The notes under the pieces: model-generated
Databases searched by the model: none
The model's input: only the letters and a program-made list of their open reading frames with translations
Told to the model about the DNA's origin: nothing
From: a virus
IMG/VR virus record: IMGVR_UViG_3300010042_000005
Location: 1 to 42,213 of that record
Reading direction: 5' to 3' (one strand)
Length of the DNA: 42,213 bases
Made by a program: the position numbers and the translations under genes
Shown here: positions 28,166-36,629 of the stretch, one piece after another
How positions within the stretch are numbered: position 1 is the stretch's first letter
How the letters are laid out: each line of letters starts with the position of its first letter

Positions 28166-29860
28166 TTACTGTGCACCCAGTAAGGCGCTGAGCGCAGTAT
28201 CGCCACCAGTCGGGGTTTCCGCCAATGTCTTGGCGCCGTCTACCAATGCTAGGCCCTGCTCGGTCGCCATTTGCTGTTGCTGTGCGGCTGCCCGCGCTTG
28301 GCGTAATGCGGCCACCTGCTCGGCATCGCGAAGAATGGTTGGCGGTGCACCAATGGCGGTGTAGTACATGGCTTGGGCTTCGTCGGTGTCGATCTTGTCG
28401 AACGCATCGGCAACGCCGGCGCCAACCAACATGCCGGTGAACTGCAACGAACGCTCGATGCTGGCGACAGCCACGGCCTTCTGCGCCTGGGCCAGAATGC
28501 TGATGTACTCCACCCGCAACGGCGTACCATTCAGCTCTTCGGGCGGCGGCGGAATCAGCGGTTGACCTGGCAGCAAGCCCATCCAGCGTGGCAACGACTG
28601 CTCGTAGATTATCGAAAACACCTGATCAATCATTGGGTCGAACAGCTCGTCGTTGTTGCGCTCGACCACTGGCCCAAGCATCAGCATCTTTTCCTCTTTG
28701 CGCTGGGCCACTTCGTAGGCAGTCATCGTGCCTTCGCTCTGGCTGATCAGCATAAACAGGTCTTCATAGAACGCCTGAGCAATGGCCTGCTCGCACTCGT
28801 TGATCTCGGCGCGGATGTTCGGCAGGGCGTTAGGGTTTGGCTCGTAGGTCGGGCGGAATGCTGTCCCCACCAGATTGTCTGGCATCCAGACGATGCCACC
28901 CGGTGCAAGGTTGGCATGCTGCCCGCGCATGCTGATTGGGCCTGCAACGGATGGCCGGCCGTACTGCTGAACCAGTCGCAGTTTGTCCGATTCCAGCAAC
29001 TGAAGCTCTCGAGACTTGCCCAGCGCTACATCACCGGGGCCTGTGCCGTACACGTTGGTGCCGTTCACGTCCCAACGCGGCGCCATGATCGGGAAGTTCT
29101 TGAAGCCGCCCTGGCGGAGCACCATCGTGGGATCGCCTTCCTCCCAGTACGTGGAAAGCCACGCCATCGACTTGTTGTCCACGCGCTCCATGTCAGCGTC
29201 AGGATTTGGCTCGATCAGGTGCTTTACGCAGATATTGCGCTGCTCTCCCCGCTCAGCGGCCAGCTTGGTGTTTGCGTTCAGGCTGTCCATGCCGAACTGC
29301 TGCACCATCTGGCGCGGCGTCATAGTGTACTCGCGGTAGAAGGTGTCTACCTGGCCGCGTGCGCTGGTAGCAAGGGCGAAGGTGCCAATCGGGTAGTGAT
29401 AGAAGCGCACAACATCCGCCTCGTCTGGCAACGCGGCAATGCAGCCGGTTCCGTAAACGACTTCGCTGTGGAACAGCTGCGGCAGGATGTTGTAGACGTT
29501 GGACTTATTCAGTACCTGGCGGATGGCTTCCTGCACGTTGTAAAGCCAGCGCTGCACAGCGAAGTTCTTTACCACGCCGTCTGGCGCTTCAAGCGTGAAC
29601 CACGGCCGTGCCTGGCTAGCCATGCCGGTTGACATGCCCGCCGCTGAAATCTGCGCGCTACGCACCGGGCGCTGGTTGTTCAGTCGCTGATCGCGGCGCT
29701 TGCCGTCGTTCTGCTGGTCACCCTCGAACTGCCCATCGGCCGGCGACAGGAAGTCGCGCTGATCCTTCCATTTTGGCAACCACTTGCTATCGCGCTCATC
29801 CTTTAGGTTCTTGCCTTTCTTGCGGATTCGCTCCGATTCCTTCGCGTCGATATTAGGCAT
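28166..29860 (-). CDS. Portal (head-to-tail connector) protein (564 aa)
   Basis: This 564-residue protein belongs to the podovirus head-to-tail connecting family. Visible features are the charged N-terminus, an FLSPADGQF-like segment near 37-45, GMASQARPWF near 80-90, and a long helical C-terminal barrel region. It would form the dodecameric ring through which DNA is packaged by the terminase encoded upstream. A GGGAG site precedes the ATG. Confidence 0.93.
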   Translation of the reverse strand: MPNIDAKESERIRKKGKNLKDERDSKWLPKWKDQRDFLSPADGQFEGDQQNDGKRRDQRLNNQRPVRSAQISAAGMSTGMASQARPWFTLEAPDGVVKNFAVQRWLYNVQEAIRQVLNKSNVYNILPQLFHSEVVYGTGCIAALPDEADVVRFYHYPIGTFALATSARGQVDTFYREYTMTPRQMVQQFGMDSLNANTKLAAERGEQRNICVKHLIEPNPDADMERVDNKSMAWLSTYWEEGDPTMVLRQGGFKNFPIMAPRWDVNGTNVYGTGPGDVALGKSRELQLLESDKLRLVQQYGRPSVAGPISMRGQHANLAPGGIVWMPDNLVGTAFRPTYEPNPNALPNIRAEINECEQAIAQAFYEDLFMLISQSEGTMTAYEVAQRKEEKMLMLGPVVERNNDELFDPMIDQVFSIIYEQSLPRWMGLLPGQPLIPPPPEELNGTPLRVEYISILAQAQKAVAVASIERSLQFTGMLVGAGVADAFDKIDTDEAQAMYYTAIGAPPTILRDAEQVAALRQARAAAQQQQMATEQGLALVDGAKTLAETPTGGDTALSALLGAQ

Positions 29861-29862
29861 GA

Positions 29863-30180
29863 TCAGCTCCCGAGCAGGCTCTTCATCGAGGTGGAAGCAG
29901 CGCTAGAAAGGCCGGTTGAGCCAGTCAGTTGGTTGCCAGACATGCCCGCTGCTGCCAGTTGGCGCTTGCGCTGGGCGTCACGAGCTGCCTGGGTTTCATC
30001 CGATACTGCCGTGGGTGCCGCCTCGACCGCCGCTACGCTGCCAGTCACTGGGTCAACCGGGTCTTGAACAAACCCGAAGTCATCACCGAACATCGAAGGA
30101 AGCCCCAATTTGTCCAGAATTACGTCGCCCCCAAGCAGAGGGTCAATTTTCTTGATGTTCTTTTTTAGCTTGGTCGTCAT
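29863..30180 (-). CDS. Small hypothetical head-region protein (105 aa)
   Basis: The ATG at 30180 has GGGAG nine bases upstream, which favours it over a longer start at 30204. It overlaps the GNAT-like gene by 38 bases. The N-terminus is Lys-rich, the middle acidic, and the C-terminal third rich in Ser, Gly and Ala with RKRQLAAAG, a pattern seen in small proteins next to podovirus portals. The function is unknown. Confidence 0.7.
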   Translation of the reverse strand: MTTKLKKNIKKIDPLLGGDVILDKLGLPSMFGDDFGFVQDPVDPVTGSVAAVEAAPTAVSDETQAARDAQRKRQLAAAGMSGNQLTGSTGLSSAASTSMKSLLGS

Positions 30181-30613
30181 GGTCTTGCGCTCCCAGGATG
30201 GCAAATACGATTAGGTCGGTTCGGTCTGGCGCCCCCTGGCGCATTATGGATTCTTGACGCAAGCCGATTGCGCGTAAGAATACCTGAGCGGCGCGGTCTT
30301 GCACGGAAGCCGTGCTTTGCATGCGGTGGATGCCCAGCACGGCCATCGCTTGCAGCATCCTGGCCCTGAGCAGGCGGGTAATCAAACGGCCATGCCCAGC
30401 GGCTTTGTCGCGGTCCACAACGGCGAAGCAATCCGCTACCCCGTCCCACACGGACATACAGCCGCTCACCGCAACTGGCTGACCATCCAGAAGCACGGTG
30501 ACTGCGCCGCGCACGTTCTCTTCAACGTACTCAAGCCAGCCGGCGAATGGGTCGGGGTCACGGCCGCCGATGCAGGCGATGTCGCCGTTCTGGTAGGTGC
30601 GCCAGCTAATCAC
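30143..30613 (-). CDS. GNAT-like acetyltransferase between terminase and portal (156 aa)
   Basis: This protein has the order of GNAT elements: a beta-rich first half, then HGRLITRLLRARMLQAM (the acetyl-CoA-binding turn and helix, about 80-96), a strand with HRMQSTAS, and a later AQVFLRAIGL helix-loop. It overlaps the large terminase gene by four bases. Such genes are common in this place in podoviruses; the substrate is unknown. Confidence 0.7.
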   Translation of the reverse strand: MISWRTYQNGDIACIGGRDPDPFAGWLEYVEENVRGAVTVLLDGQPVAVSGCMSVWDGVADCFAVVDRDKAAGHGRLITRLLRARMLQAMAVLGIHRMQSTASVQDRAAQVFLRAIGLRQESIMRQGAPDRTDLIVFAILGAQDHDDQAKKEHQEN

Positions 30614-32145
30614 GCGTAAGAGTCCGAGCTAGAGGTATATCCATCCTTCAGCGCCTCGTATGGGTCATATGGCTTCTGGCTGTGGCCTTGATCGGCCAGC
30701 TTCATCACCGGCATGGCAAAGGTCAGAGCCAGTGCGTCACCGTTGTCTGGCGATATGCCCAGGCGCTTTTTGATATCGGCCTTCTTCTCCAGCGCCAGAC
30801 GGTCATGGGCATTGTGGGTGTACTCAGGAGAGCACAGCTCGGCTTCAAGATCCGGGCACATCTCTATGGCCAGGCCGGACTTCAGCGCATCGCGCAGCTT
30901 CCACCACATGTATGTACGCATATTGGCGTAGTGGCTGTCCGGTGGGCCGTCTGCGAAGTTCACGTCAATGATCGGCACCCCAGGCATCAGCCGGCGCAAC
31001 TGGTCAGCAACCGGGCCGCCAACGCCCGTGCTGTCCACGAACACAGCATCTGGCTTGCGATCCACAACCTCTGTAACCACTCGGGCGATGAACTTCGTGG
31101 TGTCGCGCGTCTCACTGCCGGGAATCTTGATTGGCGCAATGGTTCTGGCGTCCATCCCGCGCCGGAACCTGATCACGTTGCTGTCAGCGCCGCCACGGGC
31201 AATGTCGATGCCACATACCAGCGCATCACTCAGCCCATACACGGCCTCACGCTTCTTGGACATGGCCGCAGCCACCCAGTCGGTAGGTATCAGTTGCAAG
31301 TCGGAAGCCCTCGGGAACATGCCGCGCACACGGACGCGAACGAAGTCGGAATCCTCGCCGTAGTCGGCGATCCATTTTGCGATTTGGTTGGAGTTCAGGC
31401 CCTCGACCGTGCGGCTGTCGATCTGCAGGTGGGACCAGCGGTGGGCGTACTTGGTGAAACACTCACGGAAACGGCCCGTGGTCTTGGTCGGGTTGCCGAA
31501 GGCCGCCCATATGATTTCGGTGTTGGCGTCGGTCAGGGCGCCTTCTGCTACTTCCCACACCAGATCGGCAATGGCTGAAGCCTCATCGAAGATCAGCAGA
31601 ATGCGCTTCCCCTCGTTGTGCAGACCGGCGAATGCCTCGGTGTTCTGCTCGGACCATGGCACGGCATCCATGCGCCAGTTCTTTTCGTGGTCTGGGTCGG
31701 TGCTAATCAGGGCTGTGGCCGTCAGCCGGAACCAGTGCGCAGTGATCGATAGCCGGTTCCATTTGGCGACCTCGGGCCAGGTCTTGGTGCGCAGCTGCAG
31801 TTCGGTATTGGCGGTGATTACCCCACGGGTGTCGACGGCGGTATCCAGCGCCCACTTGATGATCCACGACACCAGCGCCGATTTGCCGATGCCGTGGCCG
31901 CTGGCCCGCGCTTCCCTGATGATCTCGCCCAGGTCGCGTGCGCCGGCTCTGATCTTCTTGCCGATAGATTCCAGTACATCGATCTGCCATTGACGCGGGC
32001 CTGGCTTGTTGGCCAACTCGGTGCCCGGCTCGCCCCACGGGAAGGCATACCAGACGTAGCCCAGCGGGTCGTCGGCGAACGACAGGATGTCGTCGACCAG
32101 TTCGTCTTCTATCTCGTCCGGGGTTTTCTTCAGCGCCTGGGCCAT
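30610..32145 (-). CDS. Terminase large subunit (511 aa)
   Basis: The DNA-packaging motor: an ATPase with Walker A GHGIGKS around Lys88 and Walker B LLIFDEAS with Asp187-Glu188, then a nuclease domain with the Asp of GIDIARGG, the VFVDSTG strand and a late DALALTF. It cuts concatemers and pumps DNA into the prohead through the portal. The start overlaps the small subunit stop as TAATG. Confidence 0.95.
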   Translation of the reverse strand: MAQALKKTPDEIEDELVDDILSFADDPLGYVWYAFPWGEPGTELANKPGPRQWQIDVLESIGKKIRAGARDLGEIIREARASGHGIGKSALVSWIIKWALDTAVDTRGVITANTELQLRTKTWPEVAKWNRLSITAHWFRLTATALISTDPDHEKNWRMDAVPWSEQNTEAFAGLHNEGKRILLIFDEASAIADLVWEVAEGALTDANTEIIWAAFGNPTKTTGRFRECFTKYAHRWSHLQIDSRTVEGLNSNQIAKWIADYGEDSDFVRVRVRGMFPRASDLQLIPTDWVAAAMSKKREAVYGLSDALVCGIDIARGGADSNVIRFRRGMDARTIAPIKIPGSETRDTTKFIARVVTEVVDRKPDAVFVDSTGVGGPVADQLRRLMPGVPIIDVNFADGPPDSHYANMRTYMWWKLRDALKSGLAIEMCPDLEAELCSPEYTHNAHDRLALEKKADIKKRLGISPDNGDALALTFAMPVMKLADQGHSQKPYDPYEALKDGYTSSSDSYA

Positions 32146-32666
32146 TACTCGCGATCCTCGGCCGCCTTCTTGCGTCGGCGCGCCAGTTCCATTCGGGCGC
32201 CAAGGCCGCTGTTATCGGTAACTTCCAGCAGCTCAGCAAAGGCTCGGACGCCGATATGGCTGCCCATGAGTTTTATGACTTGGAGTTTGTCCTGCATCTT
32301 GATGCGGCCGGTTTTCAGATCCACTTCTTTGACCATCTGACGCCACAATAGCGGCCACTGCTTGATCGGCAGCAACTTGCCTTCGTCGTCGTAAATGTCC
32401 CCGATATCCATGGTTTCTATTGCGGCCAGGCGCTTAAGCACATAGTCCGCATCAATCCCGGTACGCTTGGCGCGCTTGGCCAGTTCAGCCTCGTAGTAGG
32501 CCTTTACGTGCGGCAGCGAAAGCGCCTTTGTCACCGCCGCATTGGGGTTCTTGCCATAGCCGGCCTTAATCCCGGCCTCTCGCTGAGATATACCTTCGTT
32601 CGTTAACAGCGCCTCGACCAGTCCCAACTGCAAGGGCGTGAGGTTCTTTAGCTTCTTGTCTGCCAT
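32145..32666 (-). CDS. Terminase small subunit (173 aa)
   Basis: This 173-residue protein of the Terminase_2 type has an N-terminal helix-turn-helix (about 10-45: LTPLQLGLVEALL, then SQREAGIKAGYG) that recognises the packaging site, and a helical oligomerisation region with basic residues at the end. It precedes the large subunit directly. A rho-independent terminator lies just upstream of the gene, so read-through or a nearby promoter must supply its message. Confidence 0.9.
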   Translation of the reverse strand: MADKKLKNLTPLQLGLVEALLTNEGISQREAGIKAGYGKNPNAAVTKALSLPHVKAYYEAELAKRAKRTGIDADYVLKRLAAIETMDIGDIYDDEGKLLPIKQWPLLWRQMVKEVDLKTGRIKMQDKLQVIKLMGSHIGVRAFAELLEVTDNSGLGARMELARRRKKAAEDRE

Positions 32667-32692
32667 GTCCTAATACCTTCCACCAGAAACAG

Positions 32693-32716
32693 AAAAACCG
32701 GCTCTGTGGCCGGCTT
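32693..32716 (-). terminator. Terminator between rusA and the terminase genes
   Basis: On the minus strand a five-base-pair GC stem, extended by G-T and A-T pairs, with a CACAGA loop, is followed by a run of five T residues. It would limit transcription from rusA into the late genes. Confidence 0.65.
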
Positions 32717-32754
32717 GTTGATGTTTGCCTAGTCGGCGTTGAGTGATATTTGTA

Positions 32755-33201
32755 CTACCGGATTGGCTCGGCGCATAGCGGTGTCACCACAGCTTGAACA
32801 TAGGCGGTTTCCCCAAAGCGCTTGCGAATGGTGAAATCTGTGGCCATTACGTCGTCAGTCCACACCACGCCATTGAAGCTGTCGCACACGGCTTTGAGCA
32901 CGTTATCAACGTCCGGCTTCTTGGTTGGGCGGATTTCTCCAGATAGGCACTTGGCACGCTTCAGCTTTGAATAGCTGGCTGGAACCTCGAACACAAGATC
33001 CAGCTCAAGCAGGCATGGTCTGGCAAATGGATCTCTCCCATTCATGCTGGCCGTGGCCTCGGTCCTTATCCTGTCTTCGTACTGGCGCGTTTTCGCTGGC
33101 GTGTACATACGGACAAAGCCGCCAACAGATGACGCTTTCGCGCGCCCCTTGCCGATTGGCTCGCCTTCGACGATAACCAAAACGCTCTTGAAATCTTCCA
33201 T
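32755..33201 (-). CDS. rusA: RusA-type Holliday junction resolvase (148 aa)
   Basis: This protein has an N-terminal GEPIGKGRAKA segment, a TPAKTRQYEDR segment and the catalytic KKPDVDNVLKAVCDSFNG region followed by VWTDD, which supplies the aspartates that bind metal in RusA. It resolves branched DNA before packaging. The ATG at 33201 is chosen because the sequence homologous to RusA starts there; a longer frame to 33318 would run over the promoter region and the fibre gene start. Confidence 0.9.
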   Translation of the reverse strand: MEDFKSVLVIVEGEPIGKGRAKASSVGGFVRMYTPAKTRQYEDRIRTEATASMNGRDPFARPCLLELDLVFEVPASYSKLKRAKCLSGEIRPTKKPDVDNVLKAVCDSFNGVVWTDDVMATDFTIRKRFGETAYVQAVVTPLCAEPIR

Positions 33202-33240
33202 TCCATCCACCCGTTTGCTCGCCCTGCTCTTCGGCAGGTG

Positions 33241-33269
33241 CTGATTGTGTGCGCTGTGGCGCGTACTAT
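33241..33269 (+). promoter_or_regulatory. Possible promoter for the tail fibre unit
   Basis: CTGATT at 33241-33246 and TACTAT at 33264-33269 are 17 bases apart on the plus strand, upstream of the fibre gene. The match is weak, but a promoter is expected because the fibre gene faces away from the late operon. Confidence 0.3.
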
Positions 33270-33278
33270 CCTGAGCGA

Positions 33279-33287
33279 ATTCTAACA
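33279..33287 (-). promoter_or_regulatory. Candidate extended -10 promoter for rusA and late operon
   Basis: On the minus strand TGTTAGAAT forms an extended -10 element (TAGAAT has five of six consensus bases with TG one base upstream). No good -35 box is present, which is usual for extended -10 promoters or those that need an activator. Confidence 0.4.
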
Positions 33288-33302
33288 GAGGGGCGCCACA
33301 CC

Positions 33303-35045
33303 ATGACTGTTTCGTCAACCATTGATCGCGAGGACTTCCCCGGAAACGGGGTGGCCACGGTTTTCTCGCTCCCGTTCCGCTTTTTCTTCGACTCCGAAAT
33401 TGAGGCCAGTCTCATCGATGACGCCACAGGCTTGGTCACTCCCCTGACCTTAGGGGTGAATTACTCCCTGTATGGCGCCGACCAGCCTGAAGTCGATGGC
33501 AGCGCTGTCAGTCAGCTGACCATGGTTGTTGCACCACCAGTCGGCAAAACCCTATTCGTCCAGCGCGTTCTTCCGTTCACGCAAAAAACCAGCATCGTCA
33601 ACCAAGGCCGGTTCTTTGCGATCATCCATGAGAACGTCTTTGACCGCCTGACCATGCTCATGCAGCAGCTCATGGGGGACTCTTCTCGTTATCTGCGCGT
33701 ACCAGCATCAGACGTAGCACCGGACGCACTGCCTAACGCGGCGACCAGAGCAAACAAGGTTCTTGCCTTCGACGCTGACGGCAACCCGGTACAGTCGAAT
33801 CTTTCGCTAGATGACATCGAAAGCGGTAGCACCGACGCCGCTGCTTATGCGGAGTTGTCGCGTAAGTGGGCAGAAAACCCTGAAGACGTCCCGGTAATTA
33901 CTGGCGAATTCTCATCGCTGCACTGGGCGGCCAAGTCTGAAGACTTCTCCATAGCTGCCGCCGCTTCAGCTGCTAGCGCCGCACGCATCAACTCATCAGT
34001 TGCCACAGGCACGGTGAACGCCCTTGTTGGTGCTTATACGCCAGCCATTGCCGCACTCTCCGCTGGGCTGTTCTTATCGCTTCGGCCAACTGGCGCGAAT
34101 ACTTCGGCTACTCCGACTTTCACACCTAACACAGGCGTGATCGCAGCCAAGACAATCGTCAAAGGAGCCAACCAGCCACTGGTGAGCGGCGACATTGCTG
34201 GCGCAGGCCACTGGCTGGAACTGCAATATGACGCGACGCTGGATAAGTGGGTTCTCCTAAACCCAGCCAACTCGGCTGCTCAGCCAAACCAGATCCAGCC
34301 CATAGCCGCATCTGTTGCGGCCAACGCACTAACATTTACGCTCAACCCAACCCAGCTTGATTTCAGATCTGCAACGCTAACTAACGGCGTACCGAATAAG
34401 CGCGCTGTTAATACCGCTATAACTCTTGTTGTTCCTTCAGGCGCAACACTTGGAACTGTTAGTGGTATTGCAAGCAAGTTGGTTCTACTAGCAATGGATA
34501 ACGGCGGGACAATTGAGCTCGCAGTGGCTAACTTGGCAGGCGGCATTAACTTTGACGAAACAACCCTGATCAGCACAACAGCAATAAGTGCAGCCGCAAC
34601 TTCCGCCAGCGTTATCTATTCAACTACGGCTCGTTCTAGTTTGCCGTTCCGCGTTGTCGGTTTATTCGATTCGACTCAGGCTACTGCTGGGGCATGGGCA
34701 GCAACTGGCAACACTCAGGGCGTTGGCGGGCAAGCCCTTACCTCCCTGGGCAGTGTTGGCTTTGGCCAGACGCCTCAACTGGTTACAGGTAGTCGTGCAC
34801 TTGGCACCACCTACTACAACACCAGCAACCGCCCACGCATGGTTTATATCTCGGCGACCCCGAACACCACCACCACAGTGTTCAACTTCACTATTAACGG
34901 CGTTGTTGTGTTTGGCACTACGCAAACAAACAACAGTTTCCAGGCATCCGACAGGTTTGCAGCAATGATTCCACCAGGCGGCAGTTATTCATTCTCTGCA
35001 GTTTCAGGCGGGGCTACGACCTTTGCTTGGGCTGAAACTTTCTAA
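33303..35045 (+). CDS. Tail fibre protein with T7-type N-terminal anchor (580 aa)
   Basis: Residues 1 to about 150 (FPGNGVATVFSLPFRFF, then a YSLYG segment and a VQRVLPFTQ strand) form the T7-fibre-like domain that attaches to the tail. The middle is Ala/Ser-rich with a helical linker around 200-250, and the rest is beta-rich, probably a trimeric shaft and receptor-binding tip. GAGGGG precedes the ATG. It is on the opposite strand to all other virion genes and its middle section is more AT-rich, which fits exchange of host-range modules. Confidence 0.9.
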   Translation: MTVSSTIDREDFPGNGVATVFSLPFRFFFDSEIEASLIDDATGLVTPLTLGVNYSLYGADQPEVDGSAVSQLTMVVAPPVGKTLFVQRVLPFTQKTSIVNQGRFFAIIHENVFDRLTMLMQQLMGDSSRYLRVPASDVAPDALPNAATRANKVLAFDADGNPVQSNLSLDDIESGSTDAAAYAELSRKWAENPEDVPVITGEFSSLHWAAKSEDFSIAAAASAASAARINSSVATGTVNALVGAYTPAIAALSAGLFLSLRPTGANTSATPTFTPNTGVIAAKTIVKGANQPLVSGDIAGAGHWLELQYDATLDKWVLLNPANSAAQPNQIQPIAASVAANALTFTLNPTQLDFRSATLTNGVPNKRAVNTAITLVVPSGATLGTVSGIASKLVLLAMDNGGTIELAVANLAGGINFDETTLISTTAISAAATSASVIYSTTARSSLPFRVVGLFDSTQATAGAWAATGNTQGVGGQALTSLGSVGFGQTPQLVTGSRALGTTYYNTSNRPRMVYISATPNTTTTVFNFTINGVVVFGTTQTNNSFQASDRFAAMIPPGGSYSFSAVSGGATTFAWAETF

Positions 35046-35055
35046 GGGGATTCCT

Positions 35056-35460
35056 ATGCACTACCAATCAGTTGATGGCGCACTGCACTTTCTTGAGTCC
35101 GCAGAGTTTGAATATTTACTCCCGCCCGGGTCGGTCAAGATCACCGAAAAGAAGGCTGCAGCCATACGGCTTGCGTCAATCCCGAAAGAGCAAGCGCTTT
35201 GGGATTTCCAAACGGCAATCCAATCGCACCTTGATGAAAAGGCCAGAGCTTCTGGCTACGACGACATCAAGTCAGCCGTGACCTACGCAGAAGAGCCAGC
35301 AGTGCCTCGGTTCCAGGCAGAGGGCCAGGCGTTCCGTGCTTGGCGCTCGCGGTGCTGGGCGTATGGCTACGAGCAGTTGGCCAAGGTCGAGTCGAAAGAA
35401 CGTGAACGCCCGACCATTGAGCAGCTTATTGCTGAGCTGCCGGCACTGGAAATGCCTTAG
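35056..35460 (+). CDS. Tail fibre assembly-like protein (134 aa)
   Basis: This 134-residue protein follows the fibre gene by ten bases with AAGGGGA upstream. It has a short N-terminal beta section and a long helical part that includes YDDIKSAVTYAEEPAVPRF and FRAWRSRCWAYGYEQL, typical of small chaperones encoded after fibre genes (DUF4376-like). The likely role is to help the fibre fold or attach. Confidence 0.78.
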   Translation: MHYQSVDGALHFLESAEFEYLLPPGSVKITEKKAAAIRLASIPKEQALWDFQTAIQSHLDEKARASGYDDIKSAVTYAEEPAVPRFQAEGQAFRAWRSRCWAYGYEQLAKVESKERERPTIEQLIAELPALEMP

Positions 35461-35477
35461 CCCTAGCCGAAACGAAC

Positions 35478-35502
35478 AAGCCCGCATTGCGCGGGCTTTT
35501 TT
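35478..35502 (+). terminator. Rho-independent terminator after the fibre unit
   Basis: An eight-base-pair GC-rich stem (35478-35485 with 35491-35498), ATTGC loop and a run of T residues. It separates the fibre unit from the convergent leftward early operon. Confidence 0.9.
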
Positions 35503-35509
35503 GTGGCTG

Positions 35510-35791
35510 TCATCTGGACTGGCAGTAGAAGCCTGACCATGTGGCCGCGTCCTTGCCGTGTTCGCCGATGAGTTGTTCAAGTAGCTGCGCCAGCACCTGC
35601 CTGGCCTGACCGGTATTGATTGGGCCGTTGCTGCGCCATGAGCGGGTATCCAACTCGCCGTCTGGCATCTGCAGCCATACGGCGCCAATCCACACGACTG
35701 GTTTCTTGGGCAGCTTACCGATGGTGCGCGGCACGGTGGTTGGCTTGCTCGCGCTTACCCCAAAGCGGACAGTGGTAATAGCCGCGAACAA
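35510..35791 (-). CDS. Last gene of leftward early operon, unknown (93 aa)
   Basis: This 93-residue, basic protein has no recognised family. The ATG at 35791 has GGAG six bases upstream but gives a 77-base overlap with the gene before it; a GTG at 35734 would shorten it to 74 residues and remove most of the overlap. I favour the ATG because of its ribosome site. The end lies just before the terminator of the opposite unit. Confidence 0.55.
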   Translation of the reverse strand: MFAAITTVRFGVSASKPTTVPRTIGKLPKKPVVWIGAVWLQMPDGELDTRSWRSNGPINTGQARQVLAQLLEQLIGEHGKDAATWSGFYCQSR

Positions 35792-35897
35792 TGGTTAGCT
35801 CCGGATTGGATAACGCCAGTTTTTCGCTAGCCTCTTTACACGTACCGGCCAGTTCGAAATACCCAGGCTCCCGCCCATCCTGCAAATCAGTCGTCAT
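35715..35897 (-). CDS. Small hypothetical protein (60 aa)
   Basis: The ATG at 35897 with GGGAG eight bases upstream is a better start than the longer frame from 36032, which lies over the upstream gene. The protein has a YYHCPLWGKR segment towards its end and a basic tail. The function is unknown. Confidence 0.55.
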   Translation of the reverse strand: MTTDLQDGREPGYFELAGTCKEASEKLALSNPELTIVRGYYHCPLWGKREQANHRAAHHR

Positions 35898-36159
35898 GGT
35901 GCGTCTCCCATTGTTGGCAGTTTTCGCAGTAGCGTTTGCCGGGTAGCGCTGGATTCCTACAGTTGTCGAACTCACCAACCGGCCAAGCGCATTGTTTTTG
36001 TGCTGGCTGACTATTGCGCACCAGAGCATCAAGCCGCGCCCAGTCCGTGAGCAGTGCTTTTAGGTCGTGCCGGACGACAATTACGTCGTTATGGCTTCGG
36101 CATGCGCCTCTTTCGTTGGCAGAAGCTTTAAGCCGCGATAGTGAATTATGGAAGCTCAC
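35887..36159 (-). CDS. Small cysteine-containing protein (90 aa)
   Basis: This 90-residue protein has a C-terminal half with four cysteines (CAWPVGEFDNC, then CENC), suggesting a small zinc-binding domain. The N-terminal half is basic and helical. The ATG overlaps the previous stop. A nucleic-acid-binding role is plausible but not shown. Confidence 0.6.
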   Translation of the reverse strand: MSFHNSLSRLKASANERGACRSHNDVIVVRHDLKALLTDWARLDALVRNSQPAQKQCAWPVGEFDNCRNPALPGKRYCENCQQWETHHDD

Positions 36160-36629
36160 AATCTCCCCTCCTTCGGGCTGGGTGGCAGGGGCGCGGCACA
36201 GATCATCGCCCGGTAAGTACCGTCCATAGTTGGCTTCTCGTCACGATTAAAGCAGCGTTCGATATATTCCTCCGCTGCGTTGCGCATACCGACGCACAGG
36301 TCATCGGGAACCAACATAAACCCTTCCGGCACCTTCCCCGCCAACCCTGCGACGATTGCGCGGTGCTGGGCGATGGTCATAAGTGGCTCGACCACATCGG
36401 CGCTGTTATCGCGATTCAGGTGCACGTAGGTTTCGTAGTGATCGTTCCTCATCAGGTGCGCCACGACAGTAGGCTCGACACCCTCGGGCGCAGGGAACTG
36501 GCTCAGATAGCCAAGGACAGCCTCAACTTCTGCCGCCTCGTTATCCATGTTCGATTCACTGTTCCACATCGCCAGCGCTGCTTTGCCCAGCGCTTCGACC
36601 AGCATTTCTATGCGAGCTTGGTTATTCAT
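36156..36629 (-). CDS. Accessory early protein, Ea22-like style (157 aa)
   Basis: This 157-residue protein has a helical N-terminal half and a C-terminal segment KVPEGFMLVPDDL followed by a region with AAEEYIERCF and YRAMICAAP. That segment recurs, in my memory, in accessory early proteins of many enterobacterial and Pseudomonas phages. The function is unknown. It overlaps both neighbours by a few bases. Confidence 0.7.
   Translation of the reverse strand: MNNQARIEMLVEALGKAALAMWNSESNMDNEAAEVEAVLGYLSQFPAPEGVEPTVVAHLMRNDHYETYVHLNRDNSADVVEPLMTIAQHRAIVAGLAGKVPEGFMLVPDDLCVGMRNAAEEYIERCFNRDEKPTMDGTYRAMICAAPLPPSPKEGRL

Noticed and set aside
33202-33318. RusA start at 33318
   Set aside because: The added residues do not resemble RusA, and the extension would cover the whole control region and the fibre ribosome site.
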